A stretch of 59,024 nucleotides of DNA from NCBI GenBank assembly GCA_023428785.1, contig JAEYWU010000014.1, positions 1-59,024 of the forward strand, written 5' to 3'. The DNA comes from Pseudomonadota bacterium (lineage in GTDB: Bacteria > Pseudomonadota > Alphaproteobacteria > Caulobacterales > Caulobacteraceae). Under the pieces are notes generated by a model. That model did no database searches. It was not told the origin of the DNA and was given only the letters and a program-made list of their open reading frames with translations. The position numbers were made by a program, and so were the translations under genes. Below are positions 1 to 8,215 of this stretch, one piece after another; the stretch's first letter is position 1; each line of letters opens with the position of its first letter.

Positions 1-202
1 AGCAAGGCCCGCACCGGCCAAGTTTTGTATCCAGGTCGCCCGTAACCTTCTGCCGCATCAAGAGGGTTAAGGCCTTGGTGAGGCCAATATGCAATGATCT
101 GGAAACCATGTCGGCGTTACGCCGTAATGACATGAGACCTAACAGATCCGGCGGCCATGACGGAGGCCGTTGCTTCGACAGGTGTTTTACGCTTCGCTGC
201 TT
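1..202. other. Unidentified sequence joined to broken ilvD
   Basis: This stretch replaces what should be the middle of ilvD. Homology to dihydroxy-acid dehydratase stops abruptly near base 203, directly after the ESAACP motif, and the sequence to the left is unlike any part of that enzyme, although the ilvD frame stays open to base 1. I see no recognisable protein domain in any frame and no clear terminal inverted repeat within the 202 bases. The end of an insertion sequence or a rearrangement junction is the likeliest explanation, but the element cannot be named from this sequence. Confidence 0.4.
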
Positions 203-790
203 GGGACAGGCCGCGCTCTCGACCGCCTTCAGGCCGTCGTCGTCCAGGGTTCCGGCGCCATGCGCGCCGATGGCCTCGAAGACCTCCTGGACCGAGATTT
301 CGCGGCCCGCGACCACGCCCGGCAGGATGGTGCCGCCGTAGTAGACCAGGCCCGGGATATCCATCCGCGCCAGCGCCATGGCGGCCGCAGGGATGGTCTT
401 GTCGCAGCCAACGATGCAGACGACGCCGTCCAGCTGGTGCCCCTCGATGGCCAGCTCGATGGAGTCGGCGACGACCTCGCGGCTGATCAGCGAGGCCTTC
501 ATGCCGGGCGTGCCCATCGAGATGCCGTCGGTGACGACGATGGTGTTGAAATCGACCGGATAGCCGCCGGCCGCGATGACGCCGGCGCGGACATCTCGGG
601 CCAGACGGTCCAGGTGCATGTTGCACGGCGTCACCGTCGACCAGGTGTTGACGATGCCGATCATCGGCTTGTCGAAGTCGGCGTCCTGCATGCCGGCGGC
701 GCGCAGGTACGAACGGGCCGCGGCCCGCTTTGGGCCTTGGGTGACCGATGCGCTTCGGTGGTTCGGGGCGGGTTTGTCGGAGTGGGTCAT
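203..790 (-). pseudogene. ilvD: Dihydroxy-acid dehydratase, N-terminal fragment
   Basis: IlvD dehydrates 2,3-dihydroxy acids to 2-keto acids, the third common step of isoleucine and valine synthesis, using an Fe-S cluster. The fragment starts at ATG 790 (MTHSDKPAPNHRS) and keeps about 196 of the usual 560-620 residues. Visible IlvD motifs are NTWSTVTPCNMHL, where the cysteine is a cluster ligand, NTIVVTDGISMGTPGMKASL, VGCDKTIPAAAMALAR with a second cluster cysteine, and ESAACP. The family continues with a G-rich segment and the third cluster cysteine; here the sequence switches to unrelated residues (KQRSVKHLSK). The product would lack the third ligand and the C-terminal domain and should be inactive. 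The gene keeps its attenuator and start region, so the break looks recent. Homology and start are clear; what lies beyond the left edge is not visible. Confidence 0.85.
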
Positions 791-817
791 CTGGGGTCGG
801 ATCCGACCGCCAAGCAC

Positions 818-847
818 AAAAAACCCCGCTGCCTTTCGGGAGCGGGG
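818..847 (-). terminator. Rho-independent attenuator terminator before ilvD
   Basis: Read on the minus strand, a seven-base-pair stem (CCCCGCT at 847-841 with AGCGGGG at 830-824) closes a ten-base loop and is followed by six T residues (823-818). It lies after the stop codon of a branched-chain-rich leader peptide and before the ilvD ATG at 790. That is the geometry of a transcription attenuator rather than a gene-end terminator. Which upstream bases form the competing antiterminator was not worked out. Confidence 0.85.
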
Positions 848-877
848 TGGAGGGCCTGGCGATCCTGTGTTGCTAGG

Positions 878-1021
878 TCAGGTCGCGTGCTTCCACACCG
901 CTCCGGGGAGCAGTACGAGCGAAAGGCCAAGAATGAGGGTGTTCAGGAGCGACGAGACGCGCACGTCGGCGATCGCCGCCGAGGCGTTGGTCAGGCCAGC
1001 GATGTGCTCGCGATGAGCCAC
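878..1021 (-). CDS. Putative ilvD leader peptide
   Basis: This 47-residue reading frame starts at GTG 1021 with an AGGAG ribosome site seven bases upstream. Its second half is packed with leucine, valine and isoleucine: about 13 of the 24 residues from VRVSSLLNTL through LILGLSLVLLPGAVW are branched-chain amino acids. The stop codon is about 30 bases before a rho-independent terminator, and ilvD follows. In ilv operon attenuation a ribosome stalling at scarce Leu/Val/Ile codons prevents the terminator from forming; C. crescentus ilvBN is, from memory, controlled this way. The peptide itself probably has no other job. The first 20 residues (AHREHIAGLTNASAAIADV) are longer than in most leaders, so a small hydrophobic membrane peptide is the alternative. 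An inverted repeat ACAAG-TGGG-CTTGT (1068-1081) sits upstream in the probable promoter region. Confidence 0.65.
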   Translation of the reverse strand: MAHREHIAGLTNASAAIADVRVSSLLNTLILGLSLVLLPGAVWKHAT

Positions 1022-1153
1022 GTCAGGTCTCCTGTTGCGGTGAAGAGAACATCGATTTTTGCAACGCACAAGTGGGCTTGTCGGAATCAGACCCAAGAAA
1101 ATTTCAGGGTTACAGGCGACGCCCCGTCCGGACCGCGTTGCGGCGCCGCGAAA

Positions 1154-1624
1154 TCAGGCGATCGGGGCCGGCGCCGTCGACGACATCAATTCCGAAAGTT
1201 GTTCAAGGGCTTGCGCCATCCGCTGACGGTCCTCGAACGGCAGGTCAGACCAGCGTTTCAGGGCCTCTGAGCCCAGCAGTCCCGGCGCTTCTTTCAGGGC
1301 GGCTTCACCGCTCTCCGTCAGGCGCGCATGGACAATTCTGCGGTCGCTGGTGGACCGATAGCGGGCGATGAAGCCTCTCGCCTCGAGCCGATCGAGCACC
1401 GCGACGACCGTTGGCGGCGACATGAAGACGTCGCGCGAGATGACCGAGGTGCTCACTTCGCCCAGCGTCCGGATGGACTGCAGCACGAGCAGTTGAGGCA
1501 GCGTCAGGCCGGTCATCCGGGCGATCTCTCGCGAGCGGACATCGATCGCCTGGGCGATCCGGCGCACCGATCGGACCAGCGTAGGCGTGGGATCGGCAGA
1601 GGTTTGGGGAAGAGTGGCGCTCAT
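1154..1624 (-). CDS. MarR-family transcriptional regulator
   Basis: A 156-residue winged-helix regulator. The central part shows the MarR DNA-binding region: LTLPQLLVLQSI leads into the recognition helix region (VISRDVFMSPPTVVAVLDRL), followed by the wing motif STSDRRIVHARLTESG, in which the D-R pair is typical of the family. Helices at both ends form the dimer interface. It is transcribed divergently from the N-acetylglutaminylglutamine amide operon with only 63 bases between the two starts, so it is a good candidate to control both itself and that operon. I did not find a convincing palindromic operator in the gap. The ligand is unknown. Confidence 0.85.
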   Translation of the reverse strand: MSATLPQTSADPTPTLVRSVRRIAQAIDVRSREIARMTGLTLPQLLVLQSIRTLGEVSTSVISRDVFMSPPTVVAVLDRLEARGFIARYRSTSDRRIVHARLTESGEAALKEAPGLLGSEALKRWSDLPFEDRQRMAQALEQLSELMSSTAPAPIA

Positions 1625-1687
1625 TGGGTTGAAATCTTTCGCTCACTAACCATTTGTGCCCACTGCATCACTTTTCAAGGAGGGCCC

Positions 1688-3463
1688 ATGTGCGGTCTTA
1701 GCGGCGAGATTCATTTCGACGGGCAGCCTGCCGATGCGGGCGCCGTCCAACGCATGACCGATGCGCTCTCGCCCCGTGGACCCGATGGATCCGGCATTGT
1801 CATGCGCGGCCCGGTGGGCCTGGGCCACCGACGTCTGAAGATCATCGACCTGTCTGAAAAGGCCCAGCAGCCGATGGTCGACGCCGATCTCGGCGTCACG
1901 CTCGCCTTCAACGGCTGCATCTACAACTACCCGGAGCTTCGAGAGGAGCTTCAGGGCCTGGGCTTCACCTTCTTCTCGCACGGCGACACGGAGGTGATCA
2001 TCAAGGCCTGGAAGGCATGGGGCGAAGCCTGCGTCGAGCGCTTCAAGGGCATGTTCGCCTTCGTGCTGCATGAGCGCGACAGCGGCCGCACCGTGATCGC
2101 GCGCGACCGGTTCGGCATCAAGCCGCTGTATCTGGCCGAGAAGGGCAAGCGCCTGCGCTTCGCCTCGACCCTGCCGGCGCTGCTGGCGGCGGGCAACGTG
2201 GACACCACGATCGATCCGGTCGGCCTGCATCATTACATGACCTTTCACGCGGTGGTGCCGCCGCCGCATACCATCCTGAACGGCGTGAAGAAATTCCCCG
2301 CCGCCACCATCCGGGTGATTGAGCGCGATGGCGCCGCGCGCGACCGCATCTACTGGCGGCCGGACATGACGCGCCATGCCGAAGACGCCTCCCTGAGCGC
2401 CGACGACTGGCGCGATCGTGTGCTGGAAAGCCTGCGCGCGGCGGTCAAGCGGCGCATGGTCGCCGACGTGCCGGTCGGCGTGCTGCTGTCGGGCGGCGTG
2501 GACTCCAGCCTGATCGTCGGCCTGCTGGCCGAGCTGGGTCAGAAGGACCTGATGACCTTCTCGGTCGGCTTCGAAGAGGCCAATGGCGAGAAGGGCGACG
2601 AGTTCGTCTATTCGGACCTGATCGCCAAGCACTACGGCACCAAGCACCACAAGATTTTCGTGCCGCACCAGCGGCTGATGGAGGCCCTGCCCGGCACCAT
2701 CGGCGCGATGTCGGAGCCGATGGTCAGCTATGACAACGTCGGCTTCTATCTGCTGAGTCAGGAAGTCTCGAAACACATCAAGGTGGTTCAGTCCGGCCAG
2801 GGCGCCGATGAGGTGTTCGGGGGCTATCACTGGTACCCGCCGATGGTGGGCTCAAACGACCCGGTCGAGGATTATGCGAAGTCCTTCTTCGATCGCAGCC
2901 ACGCCACGCTGAAGACCCAGCTGAACGGCGCCTACATAGCCGACACCGACGTCAGCCGGGCGCTGGTCGAGGCACATTTCGCCCAGGCCGGCGCCGAGAC
3001 GCCGGTCGACAAGGCGCTGCGTCTCGATAGCCAGGTCATGCTGGTCGATGACCCGGTCAAGCGCGTGGACAACATGACCATGGCCTGGGGCCTGGAGGCG
3101 CGTGTGCCGTTCCTGGACCACGAGCTGGTCGAACTGGCCGGGCGCATTCCGCCGGAACACAAGCTGGCCCAGGGCGGCAAGGGCGTCCTCAAGGAGGCGG
3201 CGCGGCTGGTCGTCCCGTCAGAGGTGATCGACCGCAAGAAGGGCTACTTCCCGGTGCCGGCGCTCAAATACATCCAGGGCCCGTACCTGGAGATGGTGCG
3301 CGAGGCCCTGACCAATCAGTCGGCGCGGGATCGGGGGCTGTTCGACCCGGCCTATCTCGACACCCTGTTCGCCAATCCGACCGACCACATCACGCCGCTG
3401 AGAGGCTCGGAGCTCTGGCAGGTGGCGGTCCTGGAAATGTGGATGCAGCAGCATGGTGTCTGA
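1688..3463 (+). CDS. asnO: N-acetylglutaminylglutamine amidotransferase
   Basis: Asparagine-synthase-type amidotransferase of 591 residues that converts the C-terminus of N-acetylglutaminylglutamine to the amide, the last step of the osmoprotectant dipeptide NAGGN. The start is ATG 1688, after an AAGGAGGG site, because it gives MCGLSGEI: after Met removal Cys2 is the glutaminase nucleophile. The N-terminal half is a class II glutamine amidotransferase domain (GHRRLKIIDLS, then RDRFGIKPLYL). The C-terminal synthetase domain has the PP-loop SGGVDSS near residue 268, and later QSGQGADEVFGGY and RVPFLDHELVEL. Its identity rests on position as much as homology: ngg and an M42 peptidase follow, a trio described for NAGGN synthesis in Sinorhizobium and Pseudomonas. 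An open frame extends upstream to 1328 over the MarR gene, but the Cys2 rule excludes it. Confidence 0.93.
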   Translation: MCGLSGEIHFDGQPADAGAVQRMTDALSPRGPDGSGIVMRGPVGLGHRRLKIIDLSEKAQQPMVDADLGVTLAFNGCIYNYPELREELQGLGFTFFSHGDTEVIIKAWKAWGEACVERFKGMFAFVLHERDSGRTVIARDRFGIKPLYLAEKGKRLRFASTLPALLAAGNVDTTIDPVGLHHYMTFHAVVPPPHTILNGVKKFPAATIRVIERDGAARDRIYWRPDMTRHAEDASLSADDWRDRVLESLRAAVKRRMVADVPVGVLLSGGVDSSLIVGLLAELGQKDLMTFSVGFEEANGEKGDEFVYSDLIAKHYGTKHHKIFVPHQRLMEALPGTIGAMSEPMVSYDNVGFYLLSQEVSKHIKVVQSGQGADEVFGGYHWYPPMVGSNDPVEDYAKSFFDRSHATLKTQLNGAYIADTDVSRALVEAHFAQAGAETPVDKALRLDSQVMLVDDPVKRVDNMTMAWGLEARVPFLDHELVELAGRIPPEHKLAQGGKGVLKEAARLVVPSEVIDRKKGYFPVPALKYIQGPYLEMVREALTNQSARDRGLFDPAYLDTLFANPTDHITPLRGSELWQVAVLEMWMQQHGV

Positions 3464-5222
3464 TCTCCGGCCGGTCCGGCCCAAGGCCCATCGACTCAAG
3501 CGGCTGCGTCACGAAGGGCTGAAGCCCCCGGTTCAGACCGGCTCGGCCCCGACGCCCAACGCGGTGCTGGATTGCGGCTGGGGGCGGCTGCTGTTCGCCC
3601 AGACCTTCGAGACAGCCGAGCCGCTGATCGAGGCGCTGAGGGCCGAGGGACCGGATCGGCGTGACATCGCCTTCTATGTCCGCAATCCGCACGTGCTGCT
3701 GGCCTCGGCGCCGCAGGAAGTCTTCCTGGATCCGTCGCACACCTATCGCGTCGACCTGACGACCTATCGCTCCGGGCGCCGGCAACCCCGGGGCTTCACG
3801 CTACGCCGGCTAACGTCGGAACAGGACGCGCAGGCGGTCAACGAGATCTATGCCCGTCGCAAGATGGTTCAGGTGCCGCCCGAGTTCTTTCGCGCCAGCC
3901 GCGACGACCGGGCCCTGACCTATTTCGTCGCCGAGGACACTGCCACCGGCGCCGTGATCGGCACGGTGACCGGCGTGAACCACGCGCGGGCTTTCGACGA
4001 TCCGGAACAGGGCTCATCGCTGTGGTGCCTGGCCGTCGATCCGCAGGCCACCCTGCCCGGCGTCGGAGAGGCGCTGGTCCGGCGTCTGGCCGAGCATTTC
4101 AAAACCCAGGGCCTGGCCTACATGGATCTATCGGTCATGCACGACAACGAGCAGGCCATCGCGCTGTATGAAAAGCTGGGCTTCCGGCGGGTCCACTTCT
4201 TCGGGGTCAAGCGCAAGAACCCGATCAACGAGGCCCTGTTCGTCGGACCGACCGAGGATCAGGGGCTCAATCCCTATGCCCGGATCATCGTGGACGAGGC
4301 GCGGCGGCGCGGCATCCATACCGAGATAATAGACGCCGAGGGCGGCCTGTTTCGCCTGAACTGGGGCGGGCGCGTTATCCGGTGCCGCGAGAGCCTATCG
4401 GAACTGACCTCAGCGGTGGCGCTCAGCATATGCGACGACAAGCGCATGACCCGACGCATCGTCGAGGCGGCCGGGGTGCGCGTGCCCGAGCGGATCGATC
4501 CCGATGACATGGTGGCCCTGAAACAGGCGCTGGAGCGCTATGGTCAGTTGGTGGTCAAGCCGGCGCGCGGCGAGCAGGGTCAAGGTGTGGCCGTGGGTCT
4601 CGGGACCCTGGACGAGGTTCAGGTGGCGCTTGAACGGGCGCGGCGGATCTGTCCGGAGGTGCTGATTGAGGAACAGGTTCAGGGGGAGGATTTGAGGCTG
4701 GTCGTGATCGACTACAAGGTGGTGGCCTGCGCCCTGCGGCGGCCCCCGCGCGTGATCGGAGACGGCCACTCTACGGTCCGGACCCTGATCGAGCATCAGA
4801 GCCGCCGACGCGCTGCGGCGACCGGCGGGGAATCGACCATCCCCATCGACACCGAGACCGAACGGACGCTGGCCGAGGCAGGCCTGGCGCTGGACGATGT
4901 CGCGCCCCAAGGGCAGGAAATCCTCGTGCGCAAGGCGGCCAATCTGCATTTGGGGGGCACGATCCACGACGTGACCGAAGAGGTTCACCCGACCCTGATC
5001 CAGGCGGCGGTCGCCGCAGCCCGGGCGATCGACATTCCGGTCACGGGCATCGACCTGATGGTGCGCTCACCGCACCAGCCCGACTACGCGTTCATCGAGG
5101 CCAACGAGCGCCCCGGCCTGGCCAATCACGAACCCCAACCGACCGCAGAGCGTTTCATCGATCTGCTGTTTCCCTTGTCGGCCCCCACGGCCGCACGCAT
5201 CGCGTCCCGAGCGGACGTCTGA
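3453..5222 (+). CDS. ngg: N-acetylglutaminylglutamine synthetase (GNAT/ATP-grasp)
   Basis: Two-domain enzyme of 589 residues that makes N-acetylglutaminylglutamine. About residues 110-245 form a GNAT acetyltransferase domain (DLSVMHDNEQAIALYEKLGF near its end) that should acetylate glutamine. From about 280 to 575 there is an ATP-grasp ligase related to cyanophycin synthetase, with the nucleotide-binding stretch VVKPARGEQGQGVAV and, near the end, FIEANERPGL. The gene overlaps the end of asnO by 11 bases, which points to translational coupling. ATG 3453 is taken as the start; GTG 3456 is the next codon and would change one residue. Expression is expected to rise with osmotic stress, as known for the pathway; no promoter was recognised inside asnO. 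Confidence 0.92.
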   Translation: MVSDLRPVRPKAHRLKRLRHEGLKPPVQTGSAPTPNAVLDCGWGRLLFAQTFETAEPLIEALRAEGPDRRDIAFYVRNPHVLLASAPQEVFLDPSHTYRVDLTTYRSGRRQPRGFTLRRLTSEQDAQAVNEIYARRKMVQVPPEFFRASRDDRALTYFVAEDTATGAVIGTVTGVNHARAFDDPEQGSSLWCLAVDPQATLPGVGEALVRRLAEHFKTQGLAYMDLSVMHDNEQAIALYEKLGFRRVHFFGVKRKNPINEALFVGPTEDQGLNPYARIIVDEARRRGIHTEIIDAEGGLFRLNWGGRVIRCRESLSELTSAVALSICDDKRMTRRIVEAAGVRVPERIDPDDMVALKQALERYGQLVVKPARGEQGQGVAVGLGTLDEVQVALERARRICPEVLIEEQVQGEDLRLVVIDYKVVACALRRPPRVIGDGHSTVRTLIEHQSRRRAAATGGESTIPIDTETERTLAEAGLALDDVAPQGQEILVRKAANLHLGGTIHDVTEEVHPTLIQAAVAAARAIDIPVTGIDLMVRSPHQPDYAFIEANERPGLANHEPQPTAERFIDLLFPLSAPTAARIASRADV

Positions 5223-5246
5223 GACCCGAAGCCCGAAGGAGCGACC

Positions 5247-6368
5247 TTGCCCCGTCCCGCGATCGACCTCGCCTATCTCAAAGGCAAGCTGGCCGAGCTG
5301 CTGAACACGCCGAGCCCGACCGGCTACACCGATGAGGCCGTCTGGCTGCTGTGCCGTGAGCTGGAACGGCTCGGCCTGACCTATGAAATGACGCGCCGCG
5401 GCGCGATCCGCGCGAAACTGCCCGGCAAGGACTCCCTGCCCGCCCGGGCCATCGTGGCCCACGTCGACACCCTGGGCGCCCAGGTCAAATCGGTGAAGGA
5501 AAGCGGGCGGCTTGAGGTCGTGCCGATCGGCCACTGGTCGTCACGCTTCGCCGAGGGCGCGCGCGCCACGATCTTCTCGGAGGGTGGCGCCTATCGGGGG
5601 ACGATCCTGCCGCTGAAGGCGTCAGGCCATACCTACAACAAGGAGATCGACAGTCAGCCGGTCGACTGGCGACAGGTCGAACTGCGGATCGATGCGCGCA
5701 CCGCCAGCAAGGCGGAGACACTGGCGCTGGGCGTAGACGTAGGGGACATCATCTCGATCGATCCCCAGCCGGAGTTCACCGAAAGCGGCTTCATCGTTTC
5801 GCGCCATCTGGACGACAAAGCGGGCGTGGCCACGCTGCTGGCGGCTTTGGAATGTCTGGTCCGCGAAGGCCGCACGCCGACGGTCGACACCTGGTGGCTG
5901 TTCACGATCGCAGAGGAAGTCGGCTCGGGCGCCTCGTCCGTGCTGGTGCCCGACGTGGCGGCCATGGTGACGGTGGACAACGGGACCACGGCGCCCGGCC
6001 AGAATTCGTCGGAGTTCGGGGTGACCATCTCGATGGCTGATCAGACGGGCCCGTTCGACTGGCACCTGACGCGCAAGCTGGTGCAGCTGGCGCGTGACAA
6101 TGACATCCCGCACCAGAAGGATGTCTTCCGCTATTACCGCTCGGATTCGGCCTCGGCCCTGGAGTCCGGCGCCGACATCCGCACGGCGCTGGTGACGTTC
6201 GGAATCGACGCCAGCCACGGCTATGAGCGCATTCACGAGAGCGCACTGGAAGATCTGTCGCGGCTGCTCGTGGCCTATGCCGAGAGCGAGGTGGACATCG
6301 GCCGGGACAAGCTGCCGCTGGGTGACGCCCGGGGCTTTACCCATCAGCCGATCGAGGACCCGTCCTAG
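5247..6368 (+). CDS. M42-family peptidase of the NAGGN osmoprotectant system
   Basis: Zinc aminopeptidase-like protein of 373 residues in the M42 family. Metal ligands and the catalytic glutamate can be read in order: IVAHVDTLG (His), RHLDDKAGV (bridging Asp), TIAEEVGSGAS (catalytic Glu-Glu) and DASHGYERIHES (His). The start is TTG 5247, six bases after an AAGGAG site; no ATG fits. It is the third member of the conserved NAGGN trio. Breakdown of the dipeptide or a precursor when osmotic stress ends is the likely role, but this is inferred from gene association and I know of no direct proof. Its stop codon shares the four bases CTAG with the stop of the convergent fpr gene. Confidence 0.88.
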   Translation: MPRPAIDLAYLKGKLAELLNTPSPTGYTDEAVWLLCRELERLGLTYEMTRRGAIRAKLPGKDSLPARAIVAHVDTLGAQVKSVKESGRLEVVPIGHWSSRFAEGARATIFSEGGAYRGTILPLKASGHTYNKEIDSQPVDWRQVELRIDARTASKAETLALGVDVGDIISIDPQPEFTESGFIVSRHLDDKAGVATLLAALECLVREGRTPTVDTWWLFTIAEEVGSGASSVLVPDVAAMVTVDNGTTAPGQNSSEFGVTISMADQTGPFDWHLTRKLVQLARDNDIPHQKDVFRYYRSDSASALESGADIRTALVTFGIDASHGYERIHESALEDLSRLLVAYAESEVDIGRDKLPLGDARGFTHQPIEDPS

Positions 6369-7195
6369 CCGACGAAGGCCTTCTCAAGGACGAAGTCGGC
6401 GGGGTCGGCGTTGGAGCCTTCGCGCAGGCCGGCGGCCTCGAGCCGGCGGGCGACATCCTGGATCATCGCGGTGGAGCCGCAGAGCATTGCGCGGTCGGTC
6501 GCGCGGTCGAATCCGCGCGCATCGCCAGGATCATCGCCAAGATCAACGAACAGCTGGCCGCTGTCGATGCGATCGGTGATCCGGCCCTCATGGATAAAGG
6601 GTTCGCGGGTGACGGTGGGGTAGTAGCGCAGTTGATGTCGCGCTTGATCTCCGACGAGGGGATCATCGCCAATCTCGCGGGTCAAAAAATCGGCATAGGC
6701 GAGGTCCTTCGCCTCGCGGACCGTGTGGGTCACGATGACCTGATTGAAGCGCTGATAGGTCTCCGGATCGCGCACGACGCTGAGCCAGGGGGCCAGGCCC
6801 GTGCCGCTGGCGATCAGCCAGAGACAGCGGCCGCCGGTCAGGGCGTCTAGCACCAGAGTGCCGGTCGGCTTTTTGCCCAGAAGGACCGTATCGCCGGGAC
6901 CGAGCAGCGCGAGCCGCGAGGTCAGCGGGCCGTCGGGCACCTGGATCGAGAAGAACTCCAGTTCCTCGGCCCATGACGGGCTTGCGATGGAATAGGCGCG
7001 GAGCGTCGGCTTGCCGCCGGGCTCGGCCGGAGGCAGGCCGATCATGACGAACTCGCCCGATCGGAAGCGGAAGCTCTCGGGCCGCTCGACGGCGAAGCTG
7101 AACAGCCGGTCGGTCCAGCGGCGGGTCCACAGAATGCGGGGCTCGAACCACGCGGACTTGGCGATGGGCTTTTCGATCAGGGCGGCTTCGGACAC
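6365..7195 (-). CDS. fpr: Ferredoxin--NADP(+) reductase
   Basis: FAD flavoprotein of 276 residues that passes electrons between NADPH and ferredoxin/flavodoxin. The FAD-binding motif is RAYSIASPSW; the NADP-binding domain begins at LWLIASGTGLAPWLSVVRD; the C-terminal FVLEKAFVG is typical of bacterial subclass I enzymes. It is somewhat longer than the usual 257-260 residues because of an N-terminal extension. It lies next to a LysR regulator and, beyond it, the siroheme/sulfite reductase operon. That operon has no CysJ flavoprotein in this window, so reduced ferredoxin from Fpr is the probable electron source for sulfite reduction. A LysR-type dyad at 7270-7286, about 75 bases upstream of the start, supports joint control. 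Confidence 0.92.
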   Translation of the reverse strand: MSEAALIEKPIAKSAWFEPRILWTRRWTDRLFSFAVERPESFRFRSGEFVMIGLPPAEPGGKPTLRAYSIASPSWAEELEFFSIQVPDGPLTSRLALLGPGDTVLLGKKPTGTLVLDALTGGRCLWLIASGTGLAPWLSVVRDPETYQRFNQVIVTHTVREAKDLAYADFLTREIGDDPLVGDQARHQLRYYPTVTREPFIHEGRITDRIDSGQLFVDLGDDPGDARGFDRATDRAMLCGSTAMIQDVARRLEAAGLREGSNADPADFVLEKAFVG

Positions 7196-7269
7196 GTCGA
7201 ACCTCTTGGGGGAGGGTCGGGCTTAGACGGGCGGTCCGCCGCGAGCGAACGACTTGTTCTGGCCGATCG

Positions 7270-7286
7270 TGACAGAAAAACTGTCA
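7270..7286. promoter_or_regulatory. LysR-type dyad upstream of fpr
   Basis: Perfect inverted repeat TGACAG-AAAAA-CTGTCA (six-base arms, five-A spacer), a T-N-A dyad typical of LysR-type regulators. It overlaps the stop codon of the lysR gene and lies about 75 bases upstream of fpr. It is nearly the same as the dyad at 8216-8234 on the other side of lysR (TGATAG-AAAAC-CTATCA). Two matching dyads at both ends of one regulator gene make a shared operator the best reading; a weak hairpin for the end of lysR is the alternative. Confidence 0.6.
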
Positions 7287-8213
7287 GAGCTGATCGAGGC
7301 TGGTGTCGTAGAGGGCCGCCTGACGCCGGAGCCAGTCGATGAAGGTCCGGGCGCCGGACGACAGCTGACGGTCGCGCGGGTGGACGGCGTGATAGGCGAA
7401 ATCGACCGCTGCCCCGCCGTCATGAAAGGGCGCCACCAACCGGCCCGCCGCCAGATCGGCTTGGGCCAGGGTTCGTTTGGCGAGCGCAACGCCCCGGCCC
7501 GCCACCGCCGCCTCGATGAGCAGGGCCGACTGGTTGAAGCGCGATCCGCGCCGGGGATCAGGATGTTTCACACCCCGCGCCATCAGCCACATGGACCAGT
7601 CGGGCCGGCTGGCGTCGCCGTCGGCGGACATGTCGTGAAGCAGCGTATGGGCCGCCAGATCGGCCGGCGAACGGATCGGCGAGATTCCTTTGAGCAGAGT
7701 GGGCGCGCAGACCGGAAGGACGGACTCCTGAAGCAGCCTTTCCGAGACGTGGCCCGGATATTCGCCGGGCCCATAACGGATCGCGAGATCGGTCGCCCCG
7801 TCAGTGAAGTCGATCGTCTGCATGTCGGCCGAGACCCAGATCTCAATCTCGGGATGCTGGCGATGGAAGTCGTCCATGCGCGGCATCAGCCATTTGGAGG
7901 CGAAGGACGGGGTGACGCTGATGGCGACCTGGCGACGGCGCGGCGGCTCTCTCAACAAGGACGACGCGGCTCGCAGCCGGTCCAGCCCTTCGGTAATCAG
8001 GGGAAGGGCCGAGGCGCCCAGGGCGGTCAGCTGGAGCCCCTTGGCCTCGCGCACGAAAAGTGGGGCGCCGATGGTCTCTTCCAACTGGCGGATCTGCTGG
8101 CCTACAGCCCCCGGCGTCACGGCCAGGTCCTCAGCCGCGCGCGAGAAATTGAGGTGACGCGCCGCGCTCTCGAAGGCGCGCAGGGCGTTCAGGGGAAGGA
8201 GGGGGCGGGCCAT
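7284..8213 (-). CDS. LysR-family regulator, probable control of sulfur assimilation
   Basis: LysR-type regulator of 309 residues, of the GcvA-like group by its N-terminus (PLNALRAFESAARHLNFSRA, then DLAVTPGAVGQQIRQLE as the recognition helix). Residues from about 90 onward form the periplasmic-binding-like effector domain. It stands between fpr, in the same direction, and the divergent cysG-cysI-cysH-cysK operon. Dyads with nearly identical arms flank it, one directly before its own start and one at its stop codon upstream of fpr. This suggests autoregulation plus control of both neighbours. The effector is unknown; an intermediate of sulfate or cysteine metabolism would be expected from CysB, but the protein is not CysB-like in sequence. 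The start ATG 8213 has no Shine-Dalgarno sequence, because the dyad arm ends three bases before it. Confidence 0.88.
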   Translation of the reverse strand: MARPLLPLNALRAFESAARHLNFSRAAEDLAVTPGAVGQQIRQLEETIGAPLFVREAKGLQLTALGASALPLITEGLDRLRAASSLLREPPRRRQVAISVTPSFASKWLMPRMDDFHRQHPEIEIWVSADMQTIDFTDGATDLAIRYGPGEYPGHVSERLLQESVLPVCAPTLLKGISPIRSPADLAAHTLLHDMSADGDASRPDWSMWLMARGVKHPDPRRGSRFNQSALLIEAAVAGRGVALAKRTLAQADLAAGRLVAPFHDGGAAVDFAYHAVHPRDRQLSSGARTFIDWLRRQAALYDTSLDQL

Positions 8214-8215
8214 AA

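Noticed and set aside
170..1270. A 366-codon plus-strand frame across ilvD and its leader
   Set aside because: It runs antisense to ilvD, through the terminator hairpin and into the MarR gene; not a protein-like sequence.
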